64,000 bases of DNA from contig NZ_VTEV01000006.1 of assembly GCF_008180725.1 (NCBI RefSeq), positions 69,409 through 133,408 of the forward strand, in the 5' to 3' direction. This DNA comes from Sutcliffiella horikoshii (GTDB taxonomy: Bacteria; Bacillota; Bacilli; Bacillales; Bacillaceae_I). This document shows, one piece after another, positions 23,862 to 34,932 of the stretch (its first letter is position 1; each line of letters begins with the position of its first letter). The notes under the pieces were generated by a model, which did not search any database, was not told the DNA's origin, and saw only the letters and a list, made by a program, of their open reading frames with translations. The translations under genes were made by a program, and so were the position numbers.

Positions 23862-25133
23862 ATGTTGAAGAATGCAAACTGGTTTCAGTCATTTATGCGG
23901 TATGATCATACTATCCAGAAGTTATTTATTGTTAATATCCTTACTCAAATAGGGCTTGGGATTTTTATGATTGTTTATAACTTTTATATAAGAGAACTTG
24001 GGTTTGCGGAGACGGTAAACGGGAATGTCATCGCAGCTTCATCATTAGCAGCAGCTATCATCTTAATTCCAGCGGGGATACTAAGTGATCGCATTGGCCG
24101 CAAGAAAATGATGCTTTTTGGTGTGTTTTTTAGTGGGATCTTTATGTTCTTAAGAAGTATATTCGAATTAGAATCACTGCTAATGATCAGTGCTTTTATT
24201 GCAGGAATAGCTATGGCCTTCATTCAAGTCACAGCAGTACCATGGCTTGCAGAAAGCTCAACAAAAGAACAGAGGGTTAAGCTTTTTAGCTATCACTTTG
24301 CGGTTATGATGGGAGCAAACGTTGTCGGGAATCTTTTGGGAGGATCATTAACGGATTTACTTTTACATGTTGTAGGACTTACCCCAGTTTGGAGTATTAG
24401 ACTAACGCTTTTACTAGGAAGTTTCATATTCATGTTGGGAATCATTCCTTTGTGGAAAACCACGGAAGTACAACGGGAAAAAGAGACCAAAGCATTTACT
24501 TTTAAAAACTTCCAATCATCTATCCCAAAAGGACAATGGAAGCTCATTTTTGCTTTTTCTTTTGCATCCATTTTGATAGGGTTTGGATCTGGACTGGTCA
24601 TTCCTTATTTAAACATGTATTTTGCAGATCGTTTTGGGACCTCCAATTCTACCATTGGAATTGTTCTATCACTAGGTCAGGCGGTGACTGCCGTTGCGAT
24701 GATTATCGGACCAGCGGTTGTCAGGAGAGTAGGTGAGATGAGAGCGGTTGTTATTTTACAGCTTCTTTCCTTACCGTTCATGTTAATAACCGCATTCACT
24801 CAAATTTTTTGGCTTGCAGCTCTTGGGTTTTTATTTAGGCAGGCATTGATGAATGCGGCAAATCCAATTATTTCTTCAATGATGATGGAGAAGGTAGATA
24901 ACTCTTTGAAGGGTTTTGCGAACTCCATAAATCAAATGGTCTTTTCACTCGGATGGGCAAGCATGGGTCCGGTTTCTATGACCATCGTTCTTTTATATGG
25001 AGAATATTGGGGATATTCGATTGTTTTCTCCATCACGGCTGTGCTTTATCTGACAAGTTCTATTTTCTTTTATTTAATGTTTAGGGAAAAAACGACGGCA
25101 ACCTACCAAAAGGCTATGGTAAAGACATCATAG
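23862..25133 (+). CDS. Major facilitator superfamily transporter
   Basis: A 423-residue membrane protein with twelve predicted helices in two halves. SDRIGRKKMM after helix 2 is the MFS motif A. No residues reveal the substrate; the size and loops fit drug or small-metabolite exporters. Two starts are possible: ATG 23862 after ACGAGGGG, chosen here, or TTG 23811 after AAAGGAG with good spacing, which would add 17 residues. It stands alone after array B and ends at a strong terminator. Confidence 0.85.
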   Translation: MLKNANWFQSFMRYDHTIQKLFIVNILTQIGLGIFMIVYNFYIRELGFAETVNGNVIAASSLAAAIILIPAGILSDRIGRKKMMLFGVFFSGIFMFLRSIFELESLLMISAFIAGIAMAFIQVTAVPWLAESSTKEQRVKLFSYHFAVMMGANVVGNLLGGSLTDLLLHVVGLTPVWSIRLTLLLGSFIFMLGIIPLWKTTEVQREKETKAFTFKNFQSSIPKGQWKLIFAFSFASILIGFGSGLVIPYLNMYFADRFGTSNSTIGIVLSLGQAVTAVAMIIGPAVVRRVGEMRAVVILQLLSLPFMLITAFTQIFWLAALGFLFRQALMNAANPIISSMMMEKVDNSLKGFANSINQMVFSLGWASMGPVSMTIVLLYGEYWGYSIVFSITAVLYLTSSIFFYLMFREKTTATYQKAMVKTS

Positions 25134-25158
25134 TCTGACATATTTCTCGGGAAATGAG

Positions 25159-25198
25159 GAACAGTTATCGAAAAATACGCGGTAATTGTTCTTTTTTT
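25159..25198 (+). terminator. Terminator of the MFS gene
   Basis: GAACAGTTATCG and CGGTAATTGTTC form a 12-bp stem (with G-U pairs) followed by seven T's. Confidence 0.85.
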
Positions 25199-25255
25199 AT
25201 TGCAGGGATTAGGCTGACAGGCAGGGAAATTAATAGAAAAGGGGGCTGGTTTGTA

Positions 25256-25591
25256 ATGGTAATAGAGAACCTAGAAATGTTTCTTCTTAAAGCCAAAAGT
25301 AAGTCGCATGTAATGGAGATTTTGCCTTACTACAGTCTGCGCTGCTGTTTAGTGGCCCAAGGGGAGCGGTCGTTTTTTTCATTAAGTAAAAATAACGTAC
25401 AAGTGGAACATGGTGCAACAGTGGCTGATGTTGTAATTGAGGGTTCTGCAGACGATATAATGGAGCTTCTAAATGGAACGAAAATGAGAGATGTGAAAGG
25501 TCTAGCATTTAAAGGCTCCTTTAGACATTTCTTGCTGATGGATTCCCTGTTTACTCTTGTAAATCGTTCAGAAAGAAAAGAAGTATCTTAA
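25256..25591 (+). CDS. yusD: YusD-like SCP2 sterol-carrier-type protein
   Basis: A 111-residue protein resembling SCP2-fold lipid-carrier domains: a beta-rich N-terminal part (YYSLRCCLVAQGERSFFSLSKN) and then VVIEGSADDIMELLNGTKMRDV, the helix-strand signature of SCP2, ending KGSFRHFLLMDSLF. B. subtilis yusD lies between yusC and yusE, consistent with this place. It would bind a hydrophobic ligand. The start at 25256 follows AAAAGGGGGCTGG; the longer reading frame upstream overlaps the MFS terminator and is not credible. Confidence 0.68.
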   Translation: MVIENLEMFLLKAKSKSHVMEILPYYSLRCCLVAQGERSFFSLSKNNVQVEHGATVADVVIEGSADDIMELLNGTKMRDVKGLAFKGSFRHFLLMDSLFTLVNRSERKEVS

Positions 25592-25660
25592 AGGAATTGT
25601 ACTCGCCTATAACGAATTAGTGTATATAGATAGAGAGAAATTATAGGCGGTGTAGGGGTA

Positions 25661-26545
25661 GTGTATTATATTATTGTCAACGAGATGGCTGGTAACGGAA
25701 AAGGACTGCGAATGTGGAGAGAAACAGAAAAGCTCTTACAGGAGAATAGTGTACCTTATCAAGTCTCTTTTACTCAGTATGCAGGTCATGCCAGTGAATT
25801 ATTAGAAAATGTAGAAGAGAATTTGGTCAAAGCTGTCATCGTAGTTGGTGGGGACGGTACCATTCATGAAGCGGTTAATAAATTGGTTTACAGTAAAGTG
25901 GCTCTAGGGATTGTTCCTGCCGGTTCTGGAAATGACTTGGCAAGAAGCCTTGGAGTCCCTTTTGATGTGGTAGGGGCTTTGGCTCGTATATTAAAGGGAA
26001 CTCATCATCTAATAGATGTACCAAAAGTAGGTAAAGAGTATTATATATCGATTGCAGGGCTAGGGTTTGACGGTAAGGTGGCAGAAGTAACCAACCGCTC
26101 AAGATCCAAACGCTTCATGAATAAATTAGGCTTAGGCGGTTTGTCATATGTGCTGAATATTTTCAGAGTTCTTTTCACCTATCAACCATCTGATGTTACA
26201 GTGGAAGTAGATGGAAGGGTAAAAAAGTTTGAGGATGTTTGGTTGATAGCGGTTGCCAATCTCCCATATTATGGTGGGGGGATTATGATTTGCCCTGATG
26301 CCAGTGGAAATGATGGGGCATTGGATGTTTGTGTGGTTTCTGGTATCGGAAGATGGGAGTTATTATTTGTGTTTCCACTTGCTTTTAAAGGAAAACATAT
26401 TAAACACCGAAAAGTCACAATGCTTAGAGGTGCGTCCATTAAAATAAGCCAGAATTCATCCATGGTCATGCAGTGTGACGGAGAAATTGTTCAGAATAGC
26501 ACCACAGATTTTAGTATAAAAGAGAAAGCTTTAAAAATTTTTTAA
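25661..26545 (+). CDS. YegS/BmrU-family lipid kinase
   Basis: A 294-residue diacylglycerol-kinase-fold protein. VIVVGGDGTIHEAVN (near 60-74) is the ATP-binding GGDGT motif and PAGSGNDLARSLGV (near 85-98) the second family motif. YYGGGIMICPDASGNDGALDV in the C-terminal half is also diagnostic. It phosphorylates a lipid head group, most likely diacylglycerol or an analogue. It starts with GTG, close after AGGGG. The SAM riboswitch unit follows. Confidence 0.88.
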   Translation: MYYIIVNEMAGNGKGLRMWRETEKLLQENSVPYQVSFTQYAGHASELLENVEENLVKAVIVVGGDGTIHEAVNKLVYSKVALGIVPAGSGNDLARSLGVPFDVVGALARILKGTHHLIDVPKVGKEYYISIAGLGFDGKVAEVTNRSRSKRFMNKLGLGGLSYVLNIFRVLFTYQPSDVTVEVDGRVKKFEDVWLIAVANLPYYGGGIMICPDASGNDGALDVCVVSGIGRWELLFVFPLAFKGKHIKHRKVTMLRGASIKISQNSSMVMQCDGEIVQNSTTDFSIKEKALKIF

Positions 26546-26566
26546 AGGTAGGAAGAAAGTTTTTAA

Positions 26567-26596
26567 TTGACAGGCTATTTATCACCGTGATACGAT
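26567..26596 (+). promoter_or_regulatory. Promoter of the metNPQ riboswitch operon
   Basis: TTGACA 26567-26572, 18 bases, TACGAT 26591-26596, about 50 bases before the SAM-I aptamer. Confidence 0.6.
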
Positions 26597-26649
26597 TACA
26601 CTCGTTAATTCGAATTGCCCAAATACTTAATTTTAATTATATATGTTTA

Positions 26650-26765
26650 TCTCTTATCGAGAGAGGTGGAGGGACGTGCCCGATGAAACCCGGCAACCGT
26701 CAACAAGGAATTGTTGAAATTGGTGCCAATTCACACAAAGCAATTTGCTTTGATAGATGAGAGAA
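26650..26765 (+). ncRNA. SAM-I riboswitch (S box)
   Basis: Conserved S-box elements in order: CTCTTATC (P1 5' side), GAGAGGTGGAGGGA, CCCGATGAAACCCGGCAACC, GGTGCCAATTC and GATGAGAG (P1 3' side, 26756-26763). It precedes a terminator and the metN gene. SAM binding stabilises P1 and lets the terminator form, shutting off methionine uptake when SAM is plentiful. Confidence 0.96.
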
Positions 26766-26780
26766 AGGACTTTTCTCATT

Positions 26781-26822
26781 AAATCCTTTCTGCTCATCTT
26801 TGCAGAAAGGATTTTTTATTTT
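26781..26822 (+). terminator. Riboswitch-controlled terminator of metNPQ
   Basis: AAATCCTTTCTGC pairs with GCAGAAAGGATTT around TCATCTTT, followed by a T run. It lies directly after the SAM aptamer. Confidence 0.93.
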
Positions 26823-26898
26823 CAAAGAGTAAACAAACGTTTGATTAATCTTTATTGGGAAAGCTAAAACAAGGAATTGTAAGAAGGTAGGTGCGAGC

Positions 26899-27924
26899 AT
26901 GATTTCACTTCAAGGTGTAAAAAAAGTTTTTAAAACGAAAAATGGATTAGTAACAGCTGTTGATAATATAGATTTATCCATTAACCAAGGGGAGATTTTC
27001 GGAGTTATCGGATACAGTGGAGCTGGGAAAAGTACACTGATTCGTATGCTAAATGGACTCGAAACTCCAACGGATGGAGTGGTGGATGTTGCAGGAAGAA
27101 ATCTTGCCAAAGTAAAGGGCAAGGAACTGAGAGAAGCACGCCAGGAGATAAGTATGATCTTTCAGCACTTCAATTTATTATGGTCAAGGACGGTAAAGGA
27201 AAATATCGCGTTTCCACTTGAGATTGCAGGAGTAAGCAGGTCAGAGCGGAACAAACGAGTTGAAGAACTTATCAAGCTTGTAGGCTTAGAGGGAAGAGGA
27301 GACTCTTACCCGTCTCAACTAAGCGGAGGTCAAAAGCAACGTGTCGGAATTGCCAGAGCGCTTGCGAATAACCCGAAAGTGCTTTTATGTGATGAAGCGA
27401 CTTCAGCTTTGGATCCGCAGACAACAGATTCTATCCTGGACCTCTTAGTCGATATCAATAAACGACTTTCTCTGACTATCGTTCTGATTACACATGAAAT
27501 GCACGTTATCCGTAAAATCTGTCATCGAGTTGCGGTAATGGAAAATGGAAAGGTTGTGGAAAAGGGAGATGTTCTAAATGTATTCCGTAAGCCTGAGCAA
27601 CCTATCACGAAACGCTTTGTCAAACAGGTGACAGAACCAGAAGACACGCAAGAAACCGTAGAACACTTGTTAGCGGAATATCCACAAGGAAAAGTAATTC
27701 AATTAACATTTGTAGGAACTTCGGCAGAACAACCTTTAATTACGAATTTGATTCGTAGATTCCCAATTGATGTGAACATTCTTCAAGGGAAAATCTCACA
27801 AACTCAAAATGGAGCATATGGCACGCTTTTTGTACACCTAGATGGGGAAGAAACGCAAGTACAAGAGGCATTGAGTTTTATCCGTGAGCAGCAAGTGGAG
27901 TTGGAGGTGATGACACATGCTTGA
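26899..27924 (+). CDS. metN: Methionine ABC transporter ATP-binding protein
   Basis: A 341-residue ABC ATPase: GYSGAGKST (Walker A, near 38-46), QLSGGQKQRVGIARAL (signature), VLLCDEATSALD (Walker B) and a C-terminal NIL domain (about 265-341) that senses methionine in MetN proteins. With MetP and MetQ it imports methionine, including D-methionine or sulfoxide in Bacillus. The ATG follows AGAAGGTAGGTG. The stop overlaps the permease start by eight bases, so translation is coupled. Controlled by the SAM riboswitch upstream. Confidence 0.95.
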   Translation: MISLQGVKKVFKTKNGLVTAVDNIDLSINQGEIFGVIGYSGAGKSTLIRMLNGLETPTDGVVDVAGRNLAKVKGKELREARQEISMIFQHFNLLWSRTVKENIAFPLEIAGVSRSERNKRVEELIKLVGLEGRGDSYPSQLSGGQKQRVGIARALANNPKVLLCDEATSALDPQTTDSILDLLVDINKRLSLTIVLITHEMHVIRKICHRVAVMENGKVVEKGDVLNVFRKPEQPITKRFVKQVTEPEDTQETVEHLLAEYPQGKVIQLTFVGTSAEQPLITNLIRRFPIDVNILQGKISQTQNGAYGTLFVHLDGEETQVQEALSFIREQQVELEVMTHA

Positions 27925-28573
27925 GAGAGTTAATTGGGATAAGATGTGGGAAGCAACCTTAGAAACTCTTTATATGAGCAGTATATCGGTTGTCGCTACG
28001 TTTATATTAGGAATTGTTTTAGGACTATTATTGTTTTTAACAGCAAAAGGAAACATATGGGAAAGTCGATTCGTTAATGGATTAGTTGCAGCGTTCGTAA
28101 ATATTTTCCGTTCCATACCATTTGTCATTTTAATCTTTCTACTTATCCCTTTTACAAGGTTCATTATGGATACCATTATCGGTGCGAACGCAGCATTGCC
28201 GGCTCTAATCATAGGAGCAGCACCTTTTTATGCACGAATGGTGGAAATCGCATTACGTGAAATTGATAAAGGTGTCATTGAAGCAGCACGATCAATGGGC
28301 GCCAAAACTTCAGAAATCATCTGGAAAGTACTCCTTCCGGAATCGATGCCAGCATTGGTTTCCGGTATAACAGTAACAGCCATTGCCATTGTAAGTTACA
28401 CAGCAATGGCAGGAATCATCGGTGCAGGTGGATTGGGTAACCTCGCATTCTTAGATGGGTTCCAGCGTAATAACTGGGAAGTAACACTAGTATGTACTGT
28501 CATCATCCTAATCATTGTATTTATCATCCAATTTATTGGAGATCTAATAACAAATAAACTAGACAAACGCTAA
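27917..28573 (+). CDS. metP: Methionine ABC transporter permease
   Basis: A 218-residue permease of the MetI family with about five membrane helices and the EAA-type loop EAARSMGAKTSEIIWKVLLPESMP that contacts the ATPase. It starts inside the end of metN and is followed 19 bases later by the binding protein. Called MetP (YusB) in B. subtilis, MetI elsewhere. Confidence 0.95.
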   Translation: MLERVNWDKMWEATLETLYMSSISVVATFILGIVLGLLLFLTAKGNIWESRFVNGLVAAFVNIFRSIPFVILIFLLIPFTRFIMDTIIGANAALPALIIGAAPFYARMVEIALREIDKGVIEAARSMGAKTSEIIWKVLLPESMPALVSGITVTAIAIVSYTAMAGIIGAGGLGNLAFLDGFQRNNWEVTLVCTVIILIIVFIIQFIGDLITNKLDKR

Positions 28574-28592
28574 GAAAGAGGGGACGAATATT

Positions 28593-29426
28593 ATGAAAAG
28601 AGTATTAAGTTTAGCTGTTGTATCATTGTTAGTACTAGTGCTTGCTGCATGTGGCGGCGGTGAAAAAGGTATTGAGGAAGGCAAGCTAGTGATAGGTGCA
28701 TCAAATGTTCCTCATGCAGAAATCCTTGAAGAAGCAAAGCCAATTTTAGAGGAACAAGGCATTGAATTAGATATTCAAACATATACGGATTACATCATTC
28801 CGAACCAAGCTTTACGTGATAAAGACATTGACGCAAACTTCTTCCAGCATGAGCCATACTTGAAAAGTCAAATCGCAGAAAATGATTACAAATTTGTAAG
28901 TGCAGGCGGCGTTCACATTGAACCAATCGGTGTTTACTCACAAGAATATGACAGCTTGGAAGAACTTCCTGAAGGTGCAGAAATCTTAATGAGTAACTCT
29001 GTTGCCGACCATGGCCGTATCCTTGCAATGCTTGAAGAAAAAGGGCTTATTACGTTAAAAGAGGGTGTAGAAATTACATCTGCATCTGTTGATGATATCG
29101 ATGAGAACCCGAAGAATCTTGAGTTCAACACTCAATTCGAAGCGGCTTTCCTACCGCAAGCATATTTGAATGGCGACGGAGATGCAGTACTGATTAACGG
29201 TAACTATGCACTTGGCGCTGACATCGATCCAGAAAAAGAAGCAATCGCTTTAGAATCAGGTGAAAACAATCCTTACGTAAACCTTATCGTTGTTCGTGAG
29301 GAAGATAAAGATAATGAACAAATCAAAGCATTAGTTGAAGTACTTCAATCTGATGAAATTAAAGCATTCATTGAAAAAGAATACAAAGGATCCGTGCTAC
29401 CGGCAAAGGCATCTGACGAACAATAA
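28593..29426 (+). CDS. metQ: Methionine-binding lipoprotein
   Basis: A 277-residue NlpA/MetQ-family lipoprotein. The signal peptide ends at lipobox LAAC with Cys20, followed by a GGGEKG linker. Family segments: KLVIGASNVPHAEILE, YTDYIIPNQAL, DANFFQHEPYL, HIEPIGVYS and INGNYALGA. It captures methionine outside the membrane and delivers it to MetP/MetN. Strong AGAGGGGACG site and a terminator after the stop. Confidence 0.95.
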   Translation: MKRVLSLAVVSLLVLVLAACGGGEKGIEEGKLVIGASNVPHAEILEEAKPILEEQGIELDIQTYTDYIIPNQALRDKDIDANFFQHEPYLKSQIAENDYKFVSAGGVHIEPIGVYSQEYDSLEELPEGAEILMSNSVADHGRILAMLEEKGLITLKEGVEITSASVDDIDENPKNLEFNTQFEAAFLPQAYLNGDGDAVLINGNYALGADIDPEKEAIALESGENNPYVNLIVVREEDKDNEQIKALVEVLQSDEIKAFIEKEYKGSVLPAKASDEQ

Positions 29427-29435
29427 GGCTTTCAT

Positions 29436-29477
29436 GAATGACTCCGTACGATATTTGTGGTGCGGGGTTATTTTTTT
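29436..29477 (+). terminator. Terminator of metNPQ
   Basis: AATGACTCCGTAC pairs with GGTGCGGGGTTATT (several G-U pairs) and is followed by eight T's. Confidence 0.7.
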
Positions 29478-29552
29478 TGTAATACTTGAATACTAACCTC
29501 CCCCCTAAACAAATACTAACTTTGTGAAAAATAAGGATGGGAGTTGTCTTCA

Positions 29553-29924
29553 ATGGAACAACATTATGAGCCGAAAAACTATGCAGAAGCAGCACTTCAT
29601 GATTATAAAGCGGGATTAGGAGTTTTCACAGAAAAGATGCCTGAACTTGCACACCACTATAACGAGTTTACAGAAGCTTGTTTTAAAGAGGGCGTACTCG
29701 ATAAAAAGCAAAAGCAATTGATTGCACTTGGTGTCAGTGTGTATTCCCAAGATGAATATTGCATTGTTTATCACACAAAAGGTTGCTTAGATCAAGGTGC
29801 AACAGAGCAGGAGATCTTGGAAGTGTGCGGCGTAACAGCAGCATTCGGAGGCGGCGCGGCAATGAGTCAATCCGTGACATTGGTGCAGTCTTGTATAAGT
29901 GATTTTAATGAGTTGAAGCATTGA
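29553..29924 (+). CDS. yurZ: Carboxymuconolactone-decarboxylase-family (AhpD-like) protein YurZ
   Basis: A 123-residue all-helical protein of the CMD/AhpD superfamily, which in B. subtilis (YurZ) also borders the suf operon. AhpD-type enzymes use a CxxC redox pair before a His; here the site reads DEYCIVYHTKGC, so Cys70 is present but the second Cys is Tyr73, and His74 is kept. A further Cys78 lies close by. It therefore cannot act as a standard CxxC alkylhydroperoxidase, though a Cys70-Cys78 pair is conceivable. ATG 29553 is chosen over TTG 29544 for spacing to GGGAG. Confidence 0.8.
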   Translation: MEQHYEPKNYAEAALHDYKAGLGVFTEKMPELAHHYNEFTEACFKEGVLDKKQKQLIALGVSVYSQDEYCIVYHTKGCLDQGATEQEILEVCGVTAAFGGGAAMSQSVTLVQSCISDFNELKH

Positions 29925-30026
29925 TTTTGGAGAGTCTGACCTTTTGGGGTTGGGCTTTTTCCATTTACAGGATCCTATTAGCCTGGAGGCTATTGAAAAA
30001 CCTATGAATTTTCTCATAGACTGTTT

Positions 30027-30234
30027 CTATACGCCCGAAGCTCTTTTGAATACTGGTGAAGTGACTAATAGAAGCGCTCTATACGCCCGAATGCCTACGA
30101 AAACCGGTTGAACTGTCTAATAGAAGCGCTCTATACGCCCGAATGCCCACGAAAACCGGTTGAACTGTCAAATAGAAGCGCTCTCTATTTCCGAAGGCCC
30201 TCGATATTAGGTTGAACAGTCCAATAGAATCAAA
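30027..30234. repeat. 52-bp tandem repeat array C (four units)
   Basis: Four units start at 30027, 30079, 30131 and 30183, exactly 52 bp apart. The middle two are nearly identical: CTATACGCCCGAATGCC, then ACGAAAACCGGTTGAACTGT, then AATAGAAGCGCT. The outer two are degenerate. The sequence is unrelated to arrays A and B but the period is the same. The surrounding 29925-30374 region holds no gene I can support. Confidence 0.9.
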
Positions 30235-30374
30235 TCCTATTCAACTTAACGCCTTAGAACATCAGGACAACCAGAACGCCCCAGCATTTCAGAGAAATAG
30301 TAAGCTTCCCATCAACCATCTTTCCTAACTCCGCTACACCCCTCAATATCCCCAGTAATCGCCTCATACCTCAT

Positions 30375-30403
30375 TTGGATAAATTAACCACCCCTGTTAT
30401 GAT
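30375..30403 (+). promoter_or_regulatory. Candidate promoter of the small ORF behind array C
   Basis: TTGGAT 30375-30380, 17 bases, TATGAT 30398-30403. Transcription would begin around 30409-30411, at the first base of the inverted repeat described next. Confidence 0.55.
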
Positions 30404-30408
30404 TAATA

Positions 30409-30468
30409 AAGTGTTTATTACAAATACTTTGAGGGTATCAGTAAAACTGGTACGAAAAATAAACACTT
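30409..30468 (+). promoter_or_regulatory. Hairpin leader (inverted repeat) before a small ORF
   Basis: AAGTGTTTATT (30409-30419) and AATAAACACTT (30458-30468) are perfect complements. Inside, GTATCAG and CTGGTAC can pair with one mismatch around TAAAA. The whole would form a 60-base 5' hairpin ending seven bases before the ribosome site AGGAAGGG. It is not a riboswitch class I recognise. Confidence 0.65.
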
Positions 30469-30490
30469 ATAAATAGGAAGGGAATGGTTT

Positions 30491-30679
30491 ATTATCCATC
30501 AGGTACATGTGAAGTACACAGGTGAAATGGAGAAGGCAATGTATCAAGCTTACGGTTTTGGTTATGAGGAGTACTCAAATAAGCTCTCGAAACTCATAGA
30601 AGTTGAACAAAAGCGAGAAAAGGATTACCAAAAAAGCTTGGAGATTGTCGAAGAAGTAGACCGTAATTTCCACCCATAA
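30491..30679 (+). CDS. Small acidic/helical protein, start uncertain
   Basis: An open frame reading IIHQVHVKYTGEMEKAMYQA then YGFGYEEYSNKLSKLIEVEQ, KREKDYQKSLEIVEEVDRNF and HP ends at TAA 30677-30679. It has amphipathic, heptad-like helices and no cysteines. No standard start lies at the ribosome site: ATT 30491 is seven bases after AAGGGA, GTG is at 30509 and ATG at 30527, while ATG 30484 at the site is one base out of frame and stops after 13 codons. Either an ATT start, a later start, or a one-base frameshift explains this. Promoter, leader hairpin and terminator frame it as a single-gene unit. Family unknown. Confidence 0.5.
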   Translation: MIHQVHVKYTGEMEKAMYQAYGFGYEEYSNKLSKLIEVEQKREKDYQKSLEIVEEVDRNFHP

Positions 30680-30726
30680 AACCTGCTCAGCAGCAAACTG
30701 TCAGGTTGACCATATAATTATAGAAG

Positions 30727-30781
30727 AAAAGGGTTCGTGTTATTCTCTAACAAAATGAGAATAATGCAGACCCTTTTTTGT
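30727..30781 (+). terminator. Terminator after the small ORF
   Basis: AAAAGGGT with ACCCTTTT, and inside it TTATTCTC with GAGAATAA, form a two-part stem followed by TTTTTTG. Confidence 0.75.
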
Positions 30782-30791
30782 TTTTTAAATA

Positions 30792-30923
30792 TCCCCGGTT
30801 AATTGTAGTGCAAGTTATGAGACTCCGGCGGGAGGTAGAGGCAGGTTGAGACCCTGAAGCGTTGTGAGGAGGACCAAGCATCGCCCGTGGAAAGCGAATC
30901 ACAGGAACGAAAATTAACAGGGA
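30792..30923 (+). repeat. Dispersed ~130-bp element, copy 4
   Basis: Diverged copy: GGTTAATTGTAG, GAGACTCCGGCGGGAGG, TTGAGACCC, GTGAGGAGG, CGCCCGTGGAAAGCGAA and AAAATTAACAGGG in the family order. It fills the gap between the small-ORF terminator and the suf promoter. Confidence 0.75.
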
Positions 30924-31014
30924 GTTAAACAAATAAAAAAATCCTCCCGAAAATTCGACTTTCCCCCCTCATATTCGTTATAATTTGAGGGTATCTTACA
31001 CAAGGCGGAAAAGG

Positions 31015-31043
31015 TTGCTATCACTTTCTATTTGTTATAAGAT
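31015..31043 (+). promoter_or_regulatory. Promoter of the suf operon
   Basis: TTGCTA 31015-31020, 17 bases, TAAGAT 31038-31043, about 70 bases before sufC. A second weaker TATAAT lies at 30979-30984. No recognised operator was found. Confidence 0.65.
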
Positions 31044-31120
31044 TGTAATGAGAATAAAATGAGAATTAAAACAAGAATGTGTTTTCATATAGGAACACAA
31101 GAACATTGGAGGTTACAGTT

Positions 31121-31903
31121 ATGGGTTCAACGTTAACGATTAAAGATTTACATGTATCCATTAATGATAAAGAGATTTTAAAGGGTGTAAATCTTGAAGT
31201 AAAAGGCGGAGAGATTCACGCAATCATGGGTCCTAACGGAACAGGAAAGTCAACGCTTTCTTCTGCAATCATGGGTCACCCTAAATATGAAGTAACAAGC
31301 GGAAGCATTACATTTGATGGTAAAGATGTTCTTGAAATGGAAGTGGATGAGCGCGCGCAAGTTGGCTTATTCCTTGCAATGCAATACCCAAGTGAGATCA
31401 GTGGTGTAACAAACGCGGACTTCTTGCGTTCTGCTATCAACGCTCGCCGTGAAGAGGGCGATGAGATTTCCCTAATGAAATTCATCCGTAAAATGGATAA
31501 AAACATGGATTTCTTAGAAATGGATCAAGCAATGGCACAGCGTTACCTAAACGAAGGGTTCTCTGGTGGGGAAAAGAAGCGTAACGAGATTCTTCAATTA
31601 ATGATGATCGAGCCTAAGATCGCAATCCTTGATGAGATTGATTCTGGTCTTGATATCGATGCATTGAAAGTTGTTTCTAAAGGAATCAACGAAATGCGCG
31701 GAGACGACTTCGGTTGCCTTATCATCACTCACTACCAACGTTTATTGAACTACATCACTCCTGACCACGTTCACGTTATGATGCAAGGGCGCATTGTGAA
31801 GTCTGGTGGCAAGGAATTAGCGCAACGTCTAGAGGCAGAAGGTTACGATTGGATTAAGCAAGAACTAGGTATCGAAGACGAAACAGTCGGTCAAGAAGCG
31901 TAA
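31121..31903 (+). CDS. sufC: Fe-S cluster assembly ATPase SufC
   Basis: A 260-residue ABC-type ATPase of the SUF scaffold complex. MGPNGTGKST is Walker A, NEGFSGGEKKRNEILQ the signature, and AILDEIDSGLDIDAL the Walker B with the SUF-specific DSGLD. It binds SufB and SufD in the cytosol and drives scaffold rearrangement. The ATG at 31121 follows TTGGAGGTTACAG. First gene of sufCDSUB, the Bacillus order. Confidence 0.96.
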   Translation: MGSTLTIKDLHVSINDKEILKGVNLEVKGGEIHAIMGPNGTGKSTLSSAIMGHPKYEVTSGSITFDGKDVLEMEVDERAQVGLFLAMQYPSEISGVTNADFLRSAINARREEGDEISLMKFIRKMDKNMDFLEMDQAMAQRYLNEGFSGGEKKRNEILQLMMIEPKIAILDEIDSGLDIDALKVVSKGINEMRGDDFGCLIITHYQRLLNYITPDHVHVMMQGRIVKSGGKELAQRLEAEGYDWIKQELGIEDETVGQEA

Positions 31904-31918
31904 GCAAGGAGGATTATC

Positions 31919-34855
<2,937 letters not shown>

Positions 34856-34932
34856 GCAAGGCAAGATAGGGAGTGATAGTGCGGCAAAACAATGCTGCAC
34901 TGTTGCTCACCTCTTGAATGGAGGGAATAAAA

